Assembly: GCA_001770015.1 (NCBI GenBank)
Contig: MEQB01000013.1
Coordinates: forward strand, 1-58,371
Source: Bdellovibrionales bacterium RIFOXYC1_FULL_37_79
Lineage (GTDB): Bacteria > Bdellovibrionota > Bacteriovoracia > Bacteriovoracales > Bacteriovoracaceae
Reading direction: 5' to 3'
DNA: 58,371 nucleotides
The notes under the pieces are model-generated. The model saw only the letters and a list, made by a program, of their open reading frames with translations. It was not told the DNA's origin and searched no databases. This document shows, piece after piece, positions 7,968-17,613 of the stretch. How positions within the stretch are numbered: position 1 is the first letter of the stretch; the number at the start of each line of letters is the position of its first letter. The position numbers were made by a program, and so were the translations under genes.

Positions 7968-9206
7968 ATGACTACCAGCGATCAGGTTGATCCTCGAATT
8001 GAAAATGAAGTCAATAAGCAACTTGAGATGTTAAGTTACGGATGCGCAGAAATTGTTCCTTTGGAAGAATTTAAAAAAATGCTTCGTAAATCCATCACCC
8101 AAAACACCCCCTTAAGAGTCAAATGCGGGATCGATCCAACTTCTCCTGATGTGCATGTTGGACATTTAGTTCCTTACAAAAAAATGCGCCAATTCCAGGA
8201 CCTGGGACATCAAGGTGTGGTGATTATCGGTGACTATACTGCCTCGGTTGGTGATCCCACCGGAAAAAATGAAGCTAGAAAGGCTTTGGATGAAATTACT
8301 GTCAAAAATAATGCCCAAAAATATATGGAACAACTTTTCACCGTGCTAGATAAAAATAAAACTGAAGTGCGTTTCCAGTCTGAGTGGTTTTCTAAGGTCA
8401 CTTTACGTGATATTTTATCCTGGGCCGGGCAAACCACGGTGGCCAAACTTTTATCTCATGAAACCTTTAGTGAACGACTTGCCAAGGGACTTCCCTTGGG
8501 ACTTCACGAGATTTTTTACCCAGTTTTGCAAGGGATAGATTCCGTCTATGTAAAAGCTGATATTGAACTTGGTGGAACCGATCAAAAATTTAACGTGCTG
8601 ATGGGACGTGATTTCCAAGGGGCGAGAAACCAAAGAGAACAAGTGGCCATTTTACTGCCCATTATAACTGGAACTTGCGGCACGACCAAAATGAGCAAAT
8701 CACTGGGGAACTACATCGGAATCCTAGATGACCCCTTTGACAAGTTTGGCAAAGTCATGAGCATCCCCGATAGCCTCATGGCGGAATATTATAAATATAT
8801 TATCGGTCTTCCAAAAGATAAATTGGAAGTCATTATTCAAGGTTTAAAAGACGGCACTAAACATCCCAATGAAGTTAAAAAAGATCTGGCAAGACAATTG
8901 GTGGCATTTTTTCACGGAGATACCATAGCTTCGGAGATGAAAGAAAAATTTGAAAATGTTTTTAAACGTAAAGAAGTTCCCGACGATGCTCCCGAAATGC
9001 ATTTTACCCGGGGAACAACCCTCATATCTGTTTTGAGTACCAGCAAAATGTGTGAAAGCAACGCCGAGATCAGAAGATTGATCAAACAAAATGCCGTCAG
9101 CATTGTTGATGGCGATAAATTAACCAACCCAGATCTGATTTTGGATACATCATTTGCTGGCAAATCCTTAAAGATTGGTAAAAGAAAATTTTTAAAACTT
9201 GTGTAA
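7968..9206 (+). CDS. tyrS: Tyrosyl-tRNA synthetase
   Basis: Class I aminoacyl-tRNA synthetase of 412 aa. The HIGH motif appears as HVGH (near residue 65), with GIDPTSPDVHVGH before it. KMSKS is intact (TKMSKSLGNY). Tyr-specific QGIDS and LGGTDQKFN blocks are present, and a C-terminal S4 domain (residues ~345-410) carries the FAGKSLKIGKRKF end. GGAG-type ribosome site precedes the ATG. It is divergent from the PTPS gene with a 190-nt gap that should hold both promoters. It is followed after 1 nt by rnhA. Confidence 0.97.
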   Translation: MTTSDQVDPRIENEVNKQLEMLSYGCAEIVPLEEFKKMLRKSITQNTPLRVKCGIDPTSPDVHVGHLVPYKKMRQFQDLGHQGVVIIGDYTASVGDPTGKNEARKALDEITVKNNAQKYMEQLFTVLDKNKTEVRFQSEWFSKVTLRDILSWAGQTTVAKLLSHETFSERLAKGLPLGLHEIFYPVLQGIDSVYVKADIELGGTDQKFNVLMGRDFQGARNQREQVAILLPIITGTCGTTKMSKSLGNYIGILDDPFDKFGKVMSIPDSLMAEYYKYIIGLPKDKLEVIIQGLKDGTKHPNEVKKDLARQLVAFFHGDTIASEMKEKFENVFKRKEVPDDAPEMHFTRGTTLISVLSTSKMCESNAEIRRLIKQNAVSIVDGDKLTNPDLILDTSFAGKSLKIGKRKFLKLV

Positions 9207-9207
9207 T

Positions 9208-9882
9208 ATGAAAAAAGAAGACTACCAACATATCCTTGGCCAATTACTTAACTTTTTTAAAAAAGATATTGATATTACCGATGCTTTAAAATTTGTAAAC
9301 GATGCTGTTGAACGTAATCATGATCAAATCTTTAAAAAAAACCAAAAACCAAAAAGTCCAGCACCAAAGACCACCAATCATAATTTCCCTATACCCAAGA
9401 ATTTGTTGCAAAGACCAAATACTTTTTTTGTGTTTTCTGATGGTGCTTGCAGAGGCAATCCCGGCCCAGGTGCTTGGGGAACGGTTATTCAAAACTCAAA
9501 CGAAAAGGTTATGGCCACTTTGAGTGGCATAGAATTTCAAACCACCAACAACCAAATGGAACTGCTGGGAGCAATCAACGGTTTAAAGGAACTTTCCAAA
9601 CTTCTCACAAAAAATTTGAAAAATGCTGAAATTTATATTTATAGCGACTCCAAATATCTCGTGGAAGGGATAAGTAAATGGTTACCCAGTTGGAAAAAAA
9701 GAAATTGGAAGAAAGCGGATAATAAAGCACCCGAGAACTTGGCACTCTGGCAATCTCTCGACCAATTAAATTCCGTTTTTAAAACCGTACATTTTAACTG
9801 GATAAAAGGACACGCAGGTCATCCCCAAAATGAATACTGTGATCAACTGGCCAATGACGCCTTGAATGACGCTGGCTGTTAG
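9208..9882 (+). CDS. rnhA: Ribonuclease HI with N-terminal extension
   Basis: RNase HI degrades RNA in RNA-DNA hybrids. The catalytic carboxylates are FSDGACRGNPGPG (Asp), NNQMELLGAI (Glu), YIYSDSKYL (Asp) and YCDQLAND (Asp). The basic protrusion GISKWLPSWKKRNWKKAD is typical of the E. coli type. The 224-aa protein carries about 75 extra N-terminal residues that are helical then Lys/Pro-rich. They do not match the known hybrid-binding domain by eye. The ATG at 9208 lies 1 nt after the tyrS stop. A TTG at 9199 is less likely. Confidence 0.92.
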   Translation: MKKEDYQHILGQLLNFFKKDIDITDALKFVNDAVERNHDQIFKKNQKPKSPAPKTTNHNFPIPKNLLQRPNTFFVFSDGACRGNPGPGAWGTVIQNSNEKVMATLSGIEFQTTNNQMELLGAINGLKELSKLLTKNLKNAEIYIYSDSKYLVEGISKWLPSWKKRNWKKADNKAPENLALWQSLDQLNSVFKTVHFNWIKGHAGHPQNEYCDQLANDALNDAGC

Positions 9883-10009
9883 CCCCTGCTTTTTTTAATT
9901 AAGATTATAATATTATTCTTTTTTGGCCCAACTTGATTCTTGCTATTTTATAGCGACACAGATTAAAATTAACATGAAATTATTTAATAAATATCAAAGG
10001 AAGGAAAAG

Positions 10010-10792
10010 ATGAAATTAATTATTTCAGTATTTGTATTAACGAGTATGATTGTTCTACTGTCCAGCTGTAATAACCCCACTAAAATGTCTTTGAAAACTG
10101 ACGATGACAAAGCTTTTTATTCCATGGGGGCCATGTTTGGACAAAGGTTGGCCAATTTAAATTTATCCGAAAATGAGATCAACGCTATCATTAAAGGTCT
10201 CTACGACACTGCCAAAAATAACAAACCAGAAGTGGAAGTTATGCAATTCCAAAAAAATATTCAGGATATTATAAGAGAAAGAATGAAAAAAGTTGCTGAA
10301 ACAGAAAAAAATGCCGGCGTAAAATACCTTGAGGATTTTCTTAAAAAAGAAGGCGGACAAAAAACAGAAAGTGGACTGGCTTATAAAATCATTGAGCCGG
10401 GAACCGGAGAAAAACCAAATGATGAATCAACCGTCGAAGTTCATTATCACGGAACACTTTTAGACGGAACCGTGTTTGATTCCTCCAAAGATCGAGGCAA
10501 GCCAGTGGAATTCCCACTCAATCGAGTCATCAAGGGTTGGCAAGAAGGTCTTAAACTCGTTGCTCCTGGTGGAAAAATAAAATTAGTAATTCCTGGTGAT
10601 CTTGCTTACGGAGATCAGGGTGCCCCTCCTAAAATTCCTGGTGGTGCCACTTTAGTTTTTGATGTTGAATTGATTAGCATTAAAACCAAGGAAGCTATCG
10701 AAAAACAAAGAAAAGAAATGTACGACAAATTCAAAACCGAATCAAAAACCACTAAACCAGAAATTAAAAAGACCGAAAAAAAGAAAAAGTAA
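10010..10792 (+). CDS. FKBP-type peptidyl-prolyl isomerase lipoprotein
   Basis: The start at 10010 follows AAAGGAAGG and gives a lipoprotein signal, LLSSC, with lipidated Cys near residue 20. A longer frame opening at 9923 would bury this signal. After it comes an FKBP N-terminal dimerisation domain (residues ~30-100), then an FKBP domain with YHGTLLDGTVFDSS, VIKGWQEGL and IPGDLAYG, the usual active-site blocks. The tail is Lys/Glu-rich. This matches Mip/FkpA-like periplasmic foldases (260 aa). Here it is predicted to be membrane-anchored. A terminator follows directly. Confidence 0.93.
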   Translation: MKLIISVFVLTSMIVLLSSCNNPTKMSLKTDDDKAFYSMGAMFGQRLANLNLSENEINAIIKGLYDTAKNNKPEVEVMQFQKNIQDIIRERMKKVAETEKNAGVKYLEDFLKKEGGQKTESGLAYKIIEPGTGEKPNDESTVEVHYHGTLLDGTVFDSSKDRGKPVEFPLNRVIKGWQEGLKLVAPGGKIKLVIPGDLAYGDQGAPPKIPGGATLVFDVELISIKTKEAIEKQRKEMYDKFKTESKTTKPEIKKTEKKKK

Positions 10793-10808
10793 ATAAGTTT
10801 GTGATCCA

Positions 10809-10840
10809 AAGGCTTCTTCATCAAGAGGCCTTTTTTTTTA
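10809..10840 (+). terminator. Rho-independent terminator after the FKBP gene
   Basis: A 10-bp stem (10809-10818 with 10823-10832, one G-T pair), loop CATC, then a run of T to 10839. The T-run overlaps the truB stop codon on the other strand, so the two convergent units meet here. Confidence 0.88.
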
Positions 10841-11758
10841 TGAAATATTAAAAACGACTTTACAATATCCGTCTATGATTTCTCCCATTCCCATCACCTG
10901 ATTATTATTTTTAACCCAGATTTTTTGGTTGTTCCGGTTATCATTTTCAATAGAAAAAGGAATGCCATTTTGATACTTCTTAGCTGTAACACTATCGAGC
11001 ATAATTTCCGGTAGGGGTAAAACCTCACTCATGGACTTCCCACACTGTAAAATATTTTTGTCCCCCAGAACCGGCCACTTATTTTTTTTTAGGGAATTTG
11101 ACAGATGACTTGGCCCGATGGACTCCCTGACCAAGGCTTTCAAGCTCCCATAAGTTCCCAGATGTTTAGCCATATCTTCAAATAAGGAACGCACAAATGT
11201 CCCCGAGCTCACCGTAACTCGAAATGCCAGCCAGGGAAAAGAATATTTAAGTACTTGGATAAAAGAAATACTTCGTTTGACTTGCTCCTTTTTAATCACC
11301 ACACCAGCTCTGGCCCATTCATGCAAAGGCCTGCCATCATATTTTGAAGCTGAATATGCATGAGGAGATTGCAAATAGTCACCGAGAAATACTTTGGCAA
11401 ATTCACTCTCCAGAAAATTTATGGGTAACCTTTTAATTTCCTCAAATAAATATTTACTTTCATCTATCTCAGTTGGATTTACCGTCAAATCCCCGGTGGG
11501 TGTTTTGACCCCTAGTTTTCCAACCGCTATGTAAGTTTTGGAAAAAGTATCATGAATGATATTATTAATTTTGGTGGCCTGGTTGATGCCAATTAAAAGT
11601 ACTCCACAAGCAAAAGGATCAAGCGTTCCAAAATGACCAATTTTACCAAACCCCTGAGGTAAATTTTTTTTGAAATGTCTGATAACATCATACGATGAGA
11701 GATTAACCGGTTTAAAAACGTTAAAAACCAAAGGGGCCTTAATTAAATGGTCACTCAT
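10838..11758 (-). CDS. truB: tRNA pseudouridine-55 synthase TruB
   Basis: TruB makes pseudouridine 55 in the T-loop of tRNAs. The catalytic Asp is in GHFGTLDPFACGVL (residue ~47). KTYIAVGKLG and the KYDGRPLHEWAR block fit the family, as does the SSGTFVRSLFEDM segment. Length 306 aa is normal. It is the last gene of the rimP-nusA-infB-rbfA-truB operon, overlapping rbfA by 8 nt. Confidence 0.95.
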   Translation of the reverse strand: MSDHLIKAPLVFNVFKPVNLSSYDVIRHFKKNLPQGFGKIGHFGTLDPFACGVLLIGINQATKINNIIHDTFSKTYIAVGKLGVKTPTGDLTVNPTEIDESKYLFEEIKRLPINFLESEFAKVFLGDYLQSPHAYSASKYDGRPLHEWARAGVVIKKEQVKRSISFIQVLKYSFPWLAFRVTVSSGTFVRSLFEDMAKHLGTYGSLKALVRESIGPSHLSNSLKKNKWPVLGDKNILQCGKSMSEVLPLPEIMLDSVTAKKYQNGIPFSIENDNRNNQKIWVKNNNQVMGMGEIIDGYCKVVFNIS

Positions 11759-12134
11759 GATCTTCTTTACTGGGGAACTTACCTAATTTGGCCTCTTCAT
11801 CAAGAATGGCAGTGATCTTATTTTCATCTTCAAATTGAGAATCATAAATAAATTGGATTTGCGGAGTATGCCTGATATTTAAAGTTTCAGAAAGCATGGC
11901 CCTAAATCTCTTCTGGCCACCTTCTAAGGCCTTTTTAGCATCGCCTCTACTTTTTTGTTCAAAAGTATCCCAATAAACTTTGGCATAAGAATAATCATTG
12001 GAGATTTCAACTTTGGTAATACTTACAAATTTTAATCTCTGATCACTAAAACTGGTACGTAAAAAAGAATTAATATCGTGCAAGACTCTTTCTTCAATAA
12101 TTTGTTTTTTTTGTCCTTTAGAACCTGCTCTCAT
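11751..12134 (-). CDS. rbfA: Ribosome-binding factor A
   Basis: A small KH-fold protein (127 aa) that helps mature the 30S subunit at cold temperature. ISNDYSYAKVYWDTF and LNIRHTPQIQFIYD match the family. The ATG at 12134 has AGG six nt upstream. A second in-frame ATG two codons earlier touches that AGG and is less likely. It lies between infB and truB in the usual order. Confidence 0.9.
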   Translation of the reverse strand: MRAGSKGQKKQIIEERVLHDINSFLRTSFSDQRLKFVSITKVEISNDYSYAKVYWDTFEQKSRGDAKKALEGGQKRFRAMLSETLNIRHTPQIQFIYDSQFEDENKITAILDEEAKLGKFPSKEDHE

Positions 12135-12153
12135 AATCATCCTAACTTGGTGC

Positions 12154-14952
12154 TTATAACACCACTTTATTTTCTTCCAATTTTCTTCTTTTTTCTTCTC
12201 TTATATAAGCTTCAAAAACATCATTTAATTTTAAATCATTAAATCCGTCCAAACCAATCCCGCACTCATAACCATGATTAACTTCTTTAACATCATCTTT
12301 AAATCGTTTTAGGGAAGCCATTTTTCCATCAAAGATAATTTTACCTTCACGAAGAAGTCGGATACTGCAACCGCGCTGGATTTTTCCGTCGATAACGATT
12401 GATCCTGCGATCATACCAATTTTAGGTACTACAAATGTATCCCGTACTTCAGCTCTACCGATATATTTTTCTTCAAACTCGGGTTCCAGTAATCCTTCTA
12501 GGGCAAGTTTTACATCATTTATAAGTTCATAAATGATAGAATAAGTTTTTATATCAACACCTTTTTGCTCGGCAATTCTTCTGGCGCTGGTAATCGGTCT
12601 CATATTGAAGCCGATAATATAACCATTGATTTCGGCAGCCAACATGACATCGTTATCACTAATGGCCCCTACCCCGCCGCTGATCACTTTTACCCCGACT
12701 TCTTTATTGCCCAAAGCTTCCACAGAGTTTTTGATGGCCTCATAAGACCCATGCACATCAGTTCTTACGATTAGTTTAAGTTCTTTAAACTCGGTATTAT
12801 CCTTGTAAGTTGCAAAGAAGTCTTCTAAGGAGACCGCCTTTTTCGTTACCAGGAACTCCGCATCTTTTCTTTCCTGAACTCTATTGGCCACAATTTTCTT
12901 GGCCTCTCTTTCATTTTTAACTACATATAATTCTTCACCCGGATTGGGGGTTTTATCAAGACCTAAAATCTGCACCGGCACAGATGGCCCTGCCGAGACA
13001 ATATTTTCACCAGCATAGTCCATCAGGTTTCTGGCCCTGCCACACGATTCACCAACCACAATCGTATCTCCCTTATAAAGTGTGCCTTCTTGAATCAATA
13101 TTGTAGACATCGGTCCCCGACCTTGTTCAACTTTGGATTCAATGACTACGCCTTTCACGGGAGCTTTTGGGTCACCACGAAGTTCCAGGATTTCCGCTTG
13201 AAGTTGAATGGCTTCCAGAAGTTCATCAACCCCTGTACCTTTAAGTGCCGAAATATTTACACACTGGGTTTGTCCTCCCCATTCTTCAGGAGTCAAATCA
13301 AATTCAGCCAGCTCCTGCTTAATGCGATCAGGATTGACCGATTCCTTATCAATTTTATTGATGGCCACAATAATTGGAACATCGGCTTCGCGACAAAATC
13401 TTATCGATTCTCTGGTTTGTGGCATAACACCATCATCTGCCGCTACAATTAAAACCACGATGTCGGTTACTTGTGCCCCTCTTTGTCGAATAGTCGTAAA
13501 GGCAGCATGGCCTGGAGTATCCAAGAACGTTAACTTTCTCCCCTTAACATCCACTTGATAGGCGCCAATATGCTGGGTAATACCACCAGCTTCACCTTGG
13601 GCCACTTTTTCCTTTCTAATATAATCCAGTAAAGAGGTTTTACCATGATCTACGTGTCCCATGATGGTGATGACTGGATTTCTAAGAGGCAAATGGCTTT
13701 CATCCTTATGGCTTTGTCCCTTATTAACCAAAATTTCCTCTTCTTTAAAAGAAGTCTCTTCCACTCGATAATTCCAAAGGGCGGCAATATCTTTGGCAAG
13801 CGCATGCCCTATATAATCATTTTCATTAATCAAAAGATTAATATCGAGCACTTGGTCTGCCATGGTTGTAAATTTAATTCCCAACTTGTGGGCCAGTTCA
13901 TGGGCCAGGATAACTTTATGTATCTCCACCACTCTCTTTGACTCTTTAGTTTCAGTAATTTCTGTTTTACCGGATAATCCCATATACACCTTTTTTCTTT
14001 TCACCTGCGTATACAGCGGTTTTCCAGTGGATGATAAAGCTGCATAGGATTTAAGTTCTTCTTCTGATCTATCATCCAATATCTTTTGAGATTTACTAAT
14101 ATTGATCTTGGCCTTGCCTGACATAATGGAAGCCAAACCACTCATTCTCTTTCTGGCATTTTTACTATCTGCTCCCAGACCATCTTCCTCTTCAATCACT
14201 TTTTCATCAACCGGTGGAATTTCCTTCTTAACTGGTTTTTCCAATTCTTTTTTGGGAGGAATATATACCGGAGTAAAAGTGTGAACTCTTTCCTTATAAA
14301 TAATTTTTTTATCTTCAACATCCAGCGGCCGGTCATCCAGCTCGGTTTCATTCTCACCAATGTCATCTTCCGATTGAAGTTGTTCAATCTTAGGTTTGGA
14401 AACCACTCGCAGACCGACACTATCACGTTTATCCGTTTTAACCACCTCTGGTTCGACATTTTCAAAATCAGATTGCTCCAAATTTACTTCATTTTCGATC
14501 TGCCCATTATCTTCATCAAAGTAAATTTCCTGGTTATCTCGTTCCTCTGGTAGTTCAGCCAGGGTCTCATCGGTTTCGTTGGTCCTTCTTATAATGACAG
14601 TTTTCTTCTTCACTTCCGACTTTTCCACATGTACTTCTTTTCTAACTTTTTTCTTTACCTCATCTTTGGCTTTGCTATCTTTTTTTATCGTAACAATTTT
14701 TTTGGAAGCAGCTTGGCCTTCACTAGACTTAGCAACCACCTTCTTCTTTTTCACCACCTTCTTTTTTTCAACATCTGCTTGCTCTTGGGTTTGAGAATCC
14801 GCCTTGATGAGAGAAAGGGCCCTTTCCACTTCATCATCTTCGAGGGTTGCCATATGGTTTCTAATGGACATGCCTTTTGCTCTTAGCACTTCCACTAATT
14901 CAATAGCACCTATCTGTAATTCACTCGCCAATTCAAAAATCTTCCTGGGCAT
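12154..14952 (-). CDS. infB: Translation initiation factor IF-2
   Basis: IF-2 brings fMet-tRNA to the 30S subunit and promotes 50S joining. Residues 1-50 form the first IF2_N module. A long Lys/Glu-rich linker follows (about 55-285). A second IF2-associated region covers ~335-400. The GTPase domain has G1 GHVDHGKT (432-439), DTPGH and NKID. Domain II and the C-terminal tRNA-binding domains follow to 932. An SD of GGAGT precedes the ATG. The domain order and size are normal for proteobacterial-type IF-2. Confidence 0.97.
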   Translation of the reverse strand: MPRKIFELASELQIGAIELVEVLRAKGMSIRNHMATLEDDEVERALSLIKADSQTQEQADVEKKKVVKKKKVVAKSSEGQAASKKIVTIKKDSKAKDEVKKKVRKEVHVEKSEVKKKTVIIRRTNETDETLAELPEERDNQEIYFDEDNGQIENEVNLEQSDFENVEPEVVKTDKRDSVGLRVVSKPKIEQLQSEDDIGENETELDDRPLDVEDKKIIYKERVHTFTPVYIPPKKELEKPVKKEIPPVDEKVIEEEDGLGADSKNARKRMSGLASIMSGKAKINISKSQKILDDRSEEELKSYAALSSTGKPLYTQVKRKKVYMGLSGKTEITETKESKRVVEIHKVILAHELAHKLGIKFTTMADQVLDINLLINENDYIGHALAKDIAALWNYRVEETSFKEEEILVNKGQSHKDESHLPLRNPVITIMGHVDHGKTSLLDYIRKEKVAQGEAGGITQHIGAYQVDVKGRKLTFLDTPGHAAFTTIRQRGAQVTDIVVLIVAADDGVMPQTRESIRFCREADVPIIVAINKIDKESVNPDRIKQELAEFDLTPEEWGGQTQCVNISALKGTGVDELLEAIQLQAEILELRGDPKAPVKGVVIESKVEQGRGPMSTILIQEGTLYKGDTIVVGESCGRARNLMDYAGENIVSAGPSVPVQILGLDKTPNPGEELYVVKNEREAKKIVANRVQERKDAEFLVTKKAVSLEDFFATYKDNTEFKELKLIVRTDVHGSYEAIKNSVEALGNKEVGVKVISGGVGAISDNDVMLAAEINGYIIGFNMRPITSARRIAEQKGVDIKTYSIIYELINDVKLALEGLLEPEFEEKYIGRAEVRDTFVVPKIGMIAGSIVIDGKIQRGCSIRLLREGKIIFDGKMASLKRFKDDVKEVNHGYECGIGLDGFNDLKLNDVFEAYIREEKRRKLEENKVVL

Positions 14953-15005
14953 TTTTTACTCCGTATCAATAATAATTTTAAAATACTCAAACAAGTAGAG
15001 CTTCC

Positions 15006-16427
15006 CTATTTCAATTTAAACGCCGCCAGCTCTTCACGAAGACGTTTTTCTGCCTCTGAAAATTTATTTTCAGTATCACCTTTACCGTCTCTATCACTTT
15101 CATTTCTGGCCTTCATCATTCCGTCATAAACCGGTACGGCTGAAGCTGACACCAGTTCTTCTTCCATATCCGGCTCAAGCTTAATTTGCGCTTTATCAAT
15201 CATATCCTTGGTTTTTTCCAGGACCTCGGTCGCCTCATTTTCATCTATGGCAAGGGATCTGGCCAAGTCTTTAATTTCCATGGCCACAAGATCCCCAATA
15301 TTCATGATACCTTCTTGCACCAGTACTTGGGCCCTTGGTTCGGTGATACCTGGCACTTGCAATAGATTTTCCACCGCTTTTTGAATTTTGTGTTTCAATT
15401 TATCTTTTGAAATGATATTCACCCGATAACCGGTAAGCATGGCCGCTAATCGAACATTTTGTCCTTTTCTGCCAATGGCCAAGGCCAATTGATCTTCTTC
15501 CACTATGATATCCATCGATTTTTCTTCGTTATCCATCATGATATTGGAAATTTCAGAAGGTGCCAAAGCCGCCTTGGCAAAGGTTTCCAAATCAGCACTC
15601 CATCTGACGATATCAATTTTTTCTCCTTGCAATTCATTGACAATATTTTGAACCCTGCTGCCTTTCATCCCCACACAAGCACCCACCGGATCAATGTCCT
15701 TATCGGTTGAATAAACTGCGATTTTGGCCCGCTGGCCTGGTTCCCGGGCGGCGGATTTAATTTCAATAGTTCCATCTTGGATTTCTGGAACCTCTACTTC
15801 AAACAGCTTGACCAAAAATTGTGGACAGGTTCGAGACAGTCTGATCTCCGGTCCCTTATTAGTCATAACAACTTCAGTAAGATAGGCCTGGATGCGATCT
15901 CCGGTTTTAAAATTCTCGCTAGGAATAATTTCTCTCCGGGGTAATACCGCATCCGCTTTGCCAAGATCTACCACAATAAACCCTCTTTCATATCTTCTGG
16001 CAATGCCGGTAATAAGTTCACCTTCTCTATGTTTGAACTCAGAAAATAAGATCTCTCTCTCCGCATCCCTGACTTTTTGAAATATGATTTGACGGGCAGT
16101 TTGAATATCAACTCTGGTAAAATTGGGATTTTCAATGCGTATCCCCAGTTGATCACCGATTTGAGAATCTTCATTCATCTCTCTGGCATTTTTTAAATCA
16201 ATTTCCAAGATCGGATCTTTAACCGCTTCCACCACATTTTTATATTGAAAGATTTCGATGTCATCTTCTTCCGGATTATATCTGGTTTCATATTCGCCTT
16301 GAATACCATATTTTTTTCGTGCAGTTACTAAAAATGCTTGTTCAATGGCCTTAACGACTACATCTTTTTGCACTCCACGATCTTTTCCTAACGCCTCAAT
16401 TACTCTTCCAAGTTCCGAAAAATTCAT
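15006..16427 (-). CDS. nusA: Transcription termination/antitermination factor NusA
   Basis: NusA binds RNA polymerase and nascent RNA to modulate pausing and termination. The N-terminal polymerase-binding domain (1-125), S1 domain with GIARRYERGFIVVDLG, KH1 and KH2 (DPVGACVGMKGSR and ALAIGRKGQNVRLA) are all visible. The tail has one helix-hairpin-helix type repeat (LLQVPGITEPRAQVLVQEGI). The protein is 473 aa. AAAGGAAG precedes the ATG. A 53-nt gap separates it from infB. Confidence 0.96.
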   Translation of the reverse strand: MNFSELGRVIEALGKDRGVQKDVVVKAIEQAFLVTARKKYGIQGEYETRYNPEEDDIEIFQYKNVVEAVKDPILEIDLKNAREMNEDSQIGDQLGIRIENPNFTRVDIQTARQIIFQKVRDAEREILFSEFKHREGELITGIARRYERGFIVVDLGKADAVLPRREIIPSENFKTGDRIQAYLTEVVMTNKGPEIRLSRTCPQFLVKLFEVEVPEIQDGTIEIKSAAREPGQRAKIAVYSTDKDIDPVGACVGMKGSRVQNIVNELQGEKIDIVRWSADLETFAKAALAPSEISNIMMDNEEKSMDIIVEEDQLALAIGRKGQNVRLAAMLTGYRVNIISKDKLKHKIQKAVENLLQVPGITEPRAQVLVQEGIMNIGDLVAMEIKDLARSLAIDENEATEVLEKTKDMIDKAQIKLEPDMEEELVSASAVPVYDGMMKARNESDRDGKGDTENKFSEAEKRLREELAAFKLK

Positions 16428-16445
16428 AAAACCTTCCTTTCTAAT

Positions 16446-16958
16446 CTAAAAGTTTATATCTGGTGATAAGTTGGCCTTCTTAATTTCATTAAAATCGATT
16501 ACCAAATTTTCACCATCAAACTCTATCTCTATGTCTTGTTTGTTAACTGCTTTAATCATCGCTCTTATTTTTTTACCATTTCTACTTTGCTTATTCTTTG
16601 CATGGTTCGTAGTTTTTAAATCCTTACTCAAATAAAGATCAATCATCGCTCCTTGGGCCTTTACAAAATGATTATAAGTTTTTAGTTTACGAAACATCCC
16701 GGGTGATGAGACTTCCAAAACCAAAGACTCTGGAATCCAAGCATGACTTTCGATAAAAGGTGAAAACGCACGATCCACCGACACACATTCTTCCAAAGTG
16801 GCAGTGTTGGTATTTTCGTTCATGATATAAAGGCGCAGGGTCTTATTGGATTTTACAAACTCCATGTCATAAAGACTTAAATTCACGCTGGAGACAACTT
16901 CCATGCAAAGTTCGTAAAATTTTCCCTCAATACCTTTTTTTTCTTCCTCTAAAAACAT
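16446..16958 (-). CDS. rimP: Ribosome maturation factor RimP
   Basis: RimP is needed for 30S maturation. The pattern VNLSLYDMEFVKSNKTLRLYI and SPGMFRKLK matches the family's N-terminal domain, including the SPGxxRxL signature. The C-terminal SH3-like part is Lys-rich. The 170-aa length fits. It is first in the nusA operon. A terminator just upstream (16976-17006) separates it from rimI, so the operon must have a promoter near 16960-17000 on this strand, but no convincing boxes were found. Confidence 0.9.
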   Translation of the reverse strand: MFLEEEKKGIEGKFYELCMEVVSSVNLSLYDMEFVKSNKTLRLYIMNENTNTATLEECVSVDRAFSPFIESHAWIPESLVLEVSSPGMFRKLKTYNHFVKAQGAMIDLYLSKDLKTTNHAKNKQSRNGKKIRAMIKAVNKQDIEIEFDGENLVIDFNEIKKANLSPDINF

Positions 16959-16975
16959 AGCAAATCAATTTTCCC

Positions 16976-17006
16976 AAAAAAAAAGGCGGATTTAAGAAAA
17001 GCCGCC
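16976..17006 (-). terminator. Rho-independent terminator after rimI
   Basis: On the minus strand GGCGG (17006-17002) pairs with CCGCC (16989-16985) around a 12-nt loop, followed by a run of nine U. It ends the TPR-regulator/hypothetical/rimI unit before rimP. Confidence 0.8.
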
Positions 17007-17097
17007 CCTCTGACCAAATAAATAACTAAAAATTAGGACAAGCTCCTTTTAACAAGTTCTGATAAGTTTTGCAATCTAAAATACTAATTTATTTAAA

Positions 17098-17613
17098 TTA
17101 TCCGGCATTTTCTTTCAGCATTTTCCAGGCGCTTTTTCCATTTGAATAGAAATTTTTACTCAAATATATTTTATTGACCCCAGCTTTCTCATAGAGTGAA
17201 ATTGCCGGAATATTATCCGCTTCCACTTCTAAAAAAAGTTTGGTTAAGCGCCGAGATTCCATAAACCCTGCGAGCTCCCCCAGCAACATTATACCAAAAC
17301 CTTGTTTTCTTTTTTCTGGTGTCACCACCAGTTTAAGCAGATGCACCATTGCTTCTTGATAATTAAGTTTGGCCAAAAGTAGCCCTATTAAACCGTCATT
17401 TTGCACCAGATTAATCAGTAAATAATCTTTTGCTCCTACCAGTTCCTGCCAATTTTCTTGGGTCCAACTATAATTTCCTAACTCCTTATCTAACAAAAGA
17501 TTTTGATCAAAACGCAACTGAGATAATTTGGTAGCCGAAGCCACCTGGTCCAAAACATAAAAATCCACCAAGGTGTGGGAATATTCCTGGGTTTTAATTT
17601 TGTAAAAAAACAT
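17098..17613 (-). CDS. rimI: GNAT acetyltransferase, RimI-like
   Basis: GNAT fold with the acetyl-CoA loop VTPEKRKQGFGIMLL (Q/RxxGxG/A). It also has the RimI-type signature LFLEVEADNIPAISLYEKAGV and the Tyr-rich end NFYSNGKSAWKM. RimI acetylates the N-terminal Ala of ribosomal protein S18. The assignment to RimI rather than another GNAT rests on the EVxxxNxPAxxLYEKxG motif. Length 171 aa. It overlaps the upstream hypothetical gene by 20 nt, and no SD is visible, which suggests coupled translation. Confidence 0.8.
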   Translation of the reverse strand: MFFYKIKTQEYSHTLVDFYVLDQVASATKLSQLRFDQNLLLDKELGNYSWTQENWQELVGAKDYLLINLVQNDGLIGLLLAKLNYQEAMVHLLKLVVTPEKRKQGFGIMLLGELAGFMESRRLTKLFLEVEADNIPAISLYEKAGVNKIYLSKNFYSNGKSAWKMLKENAG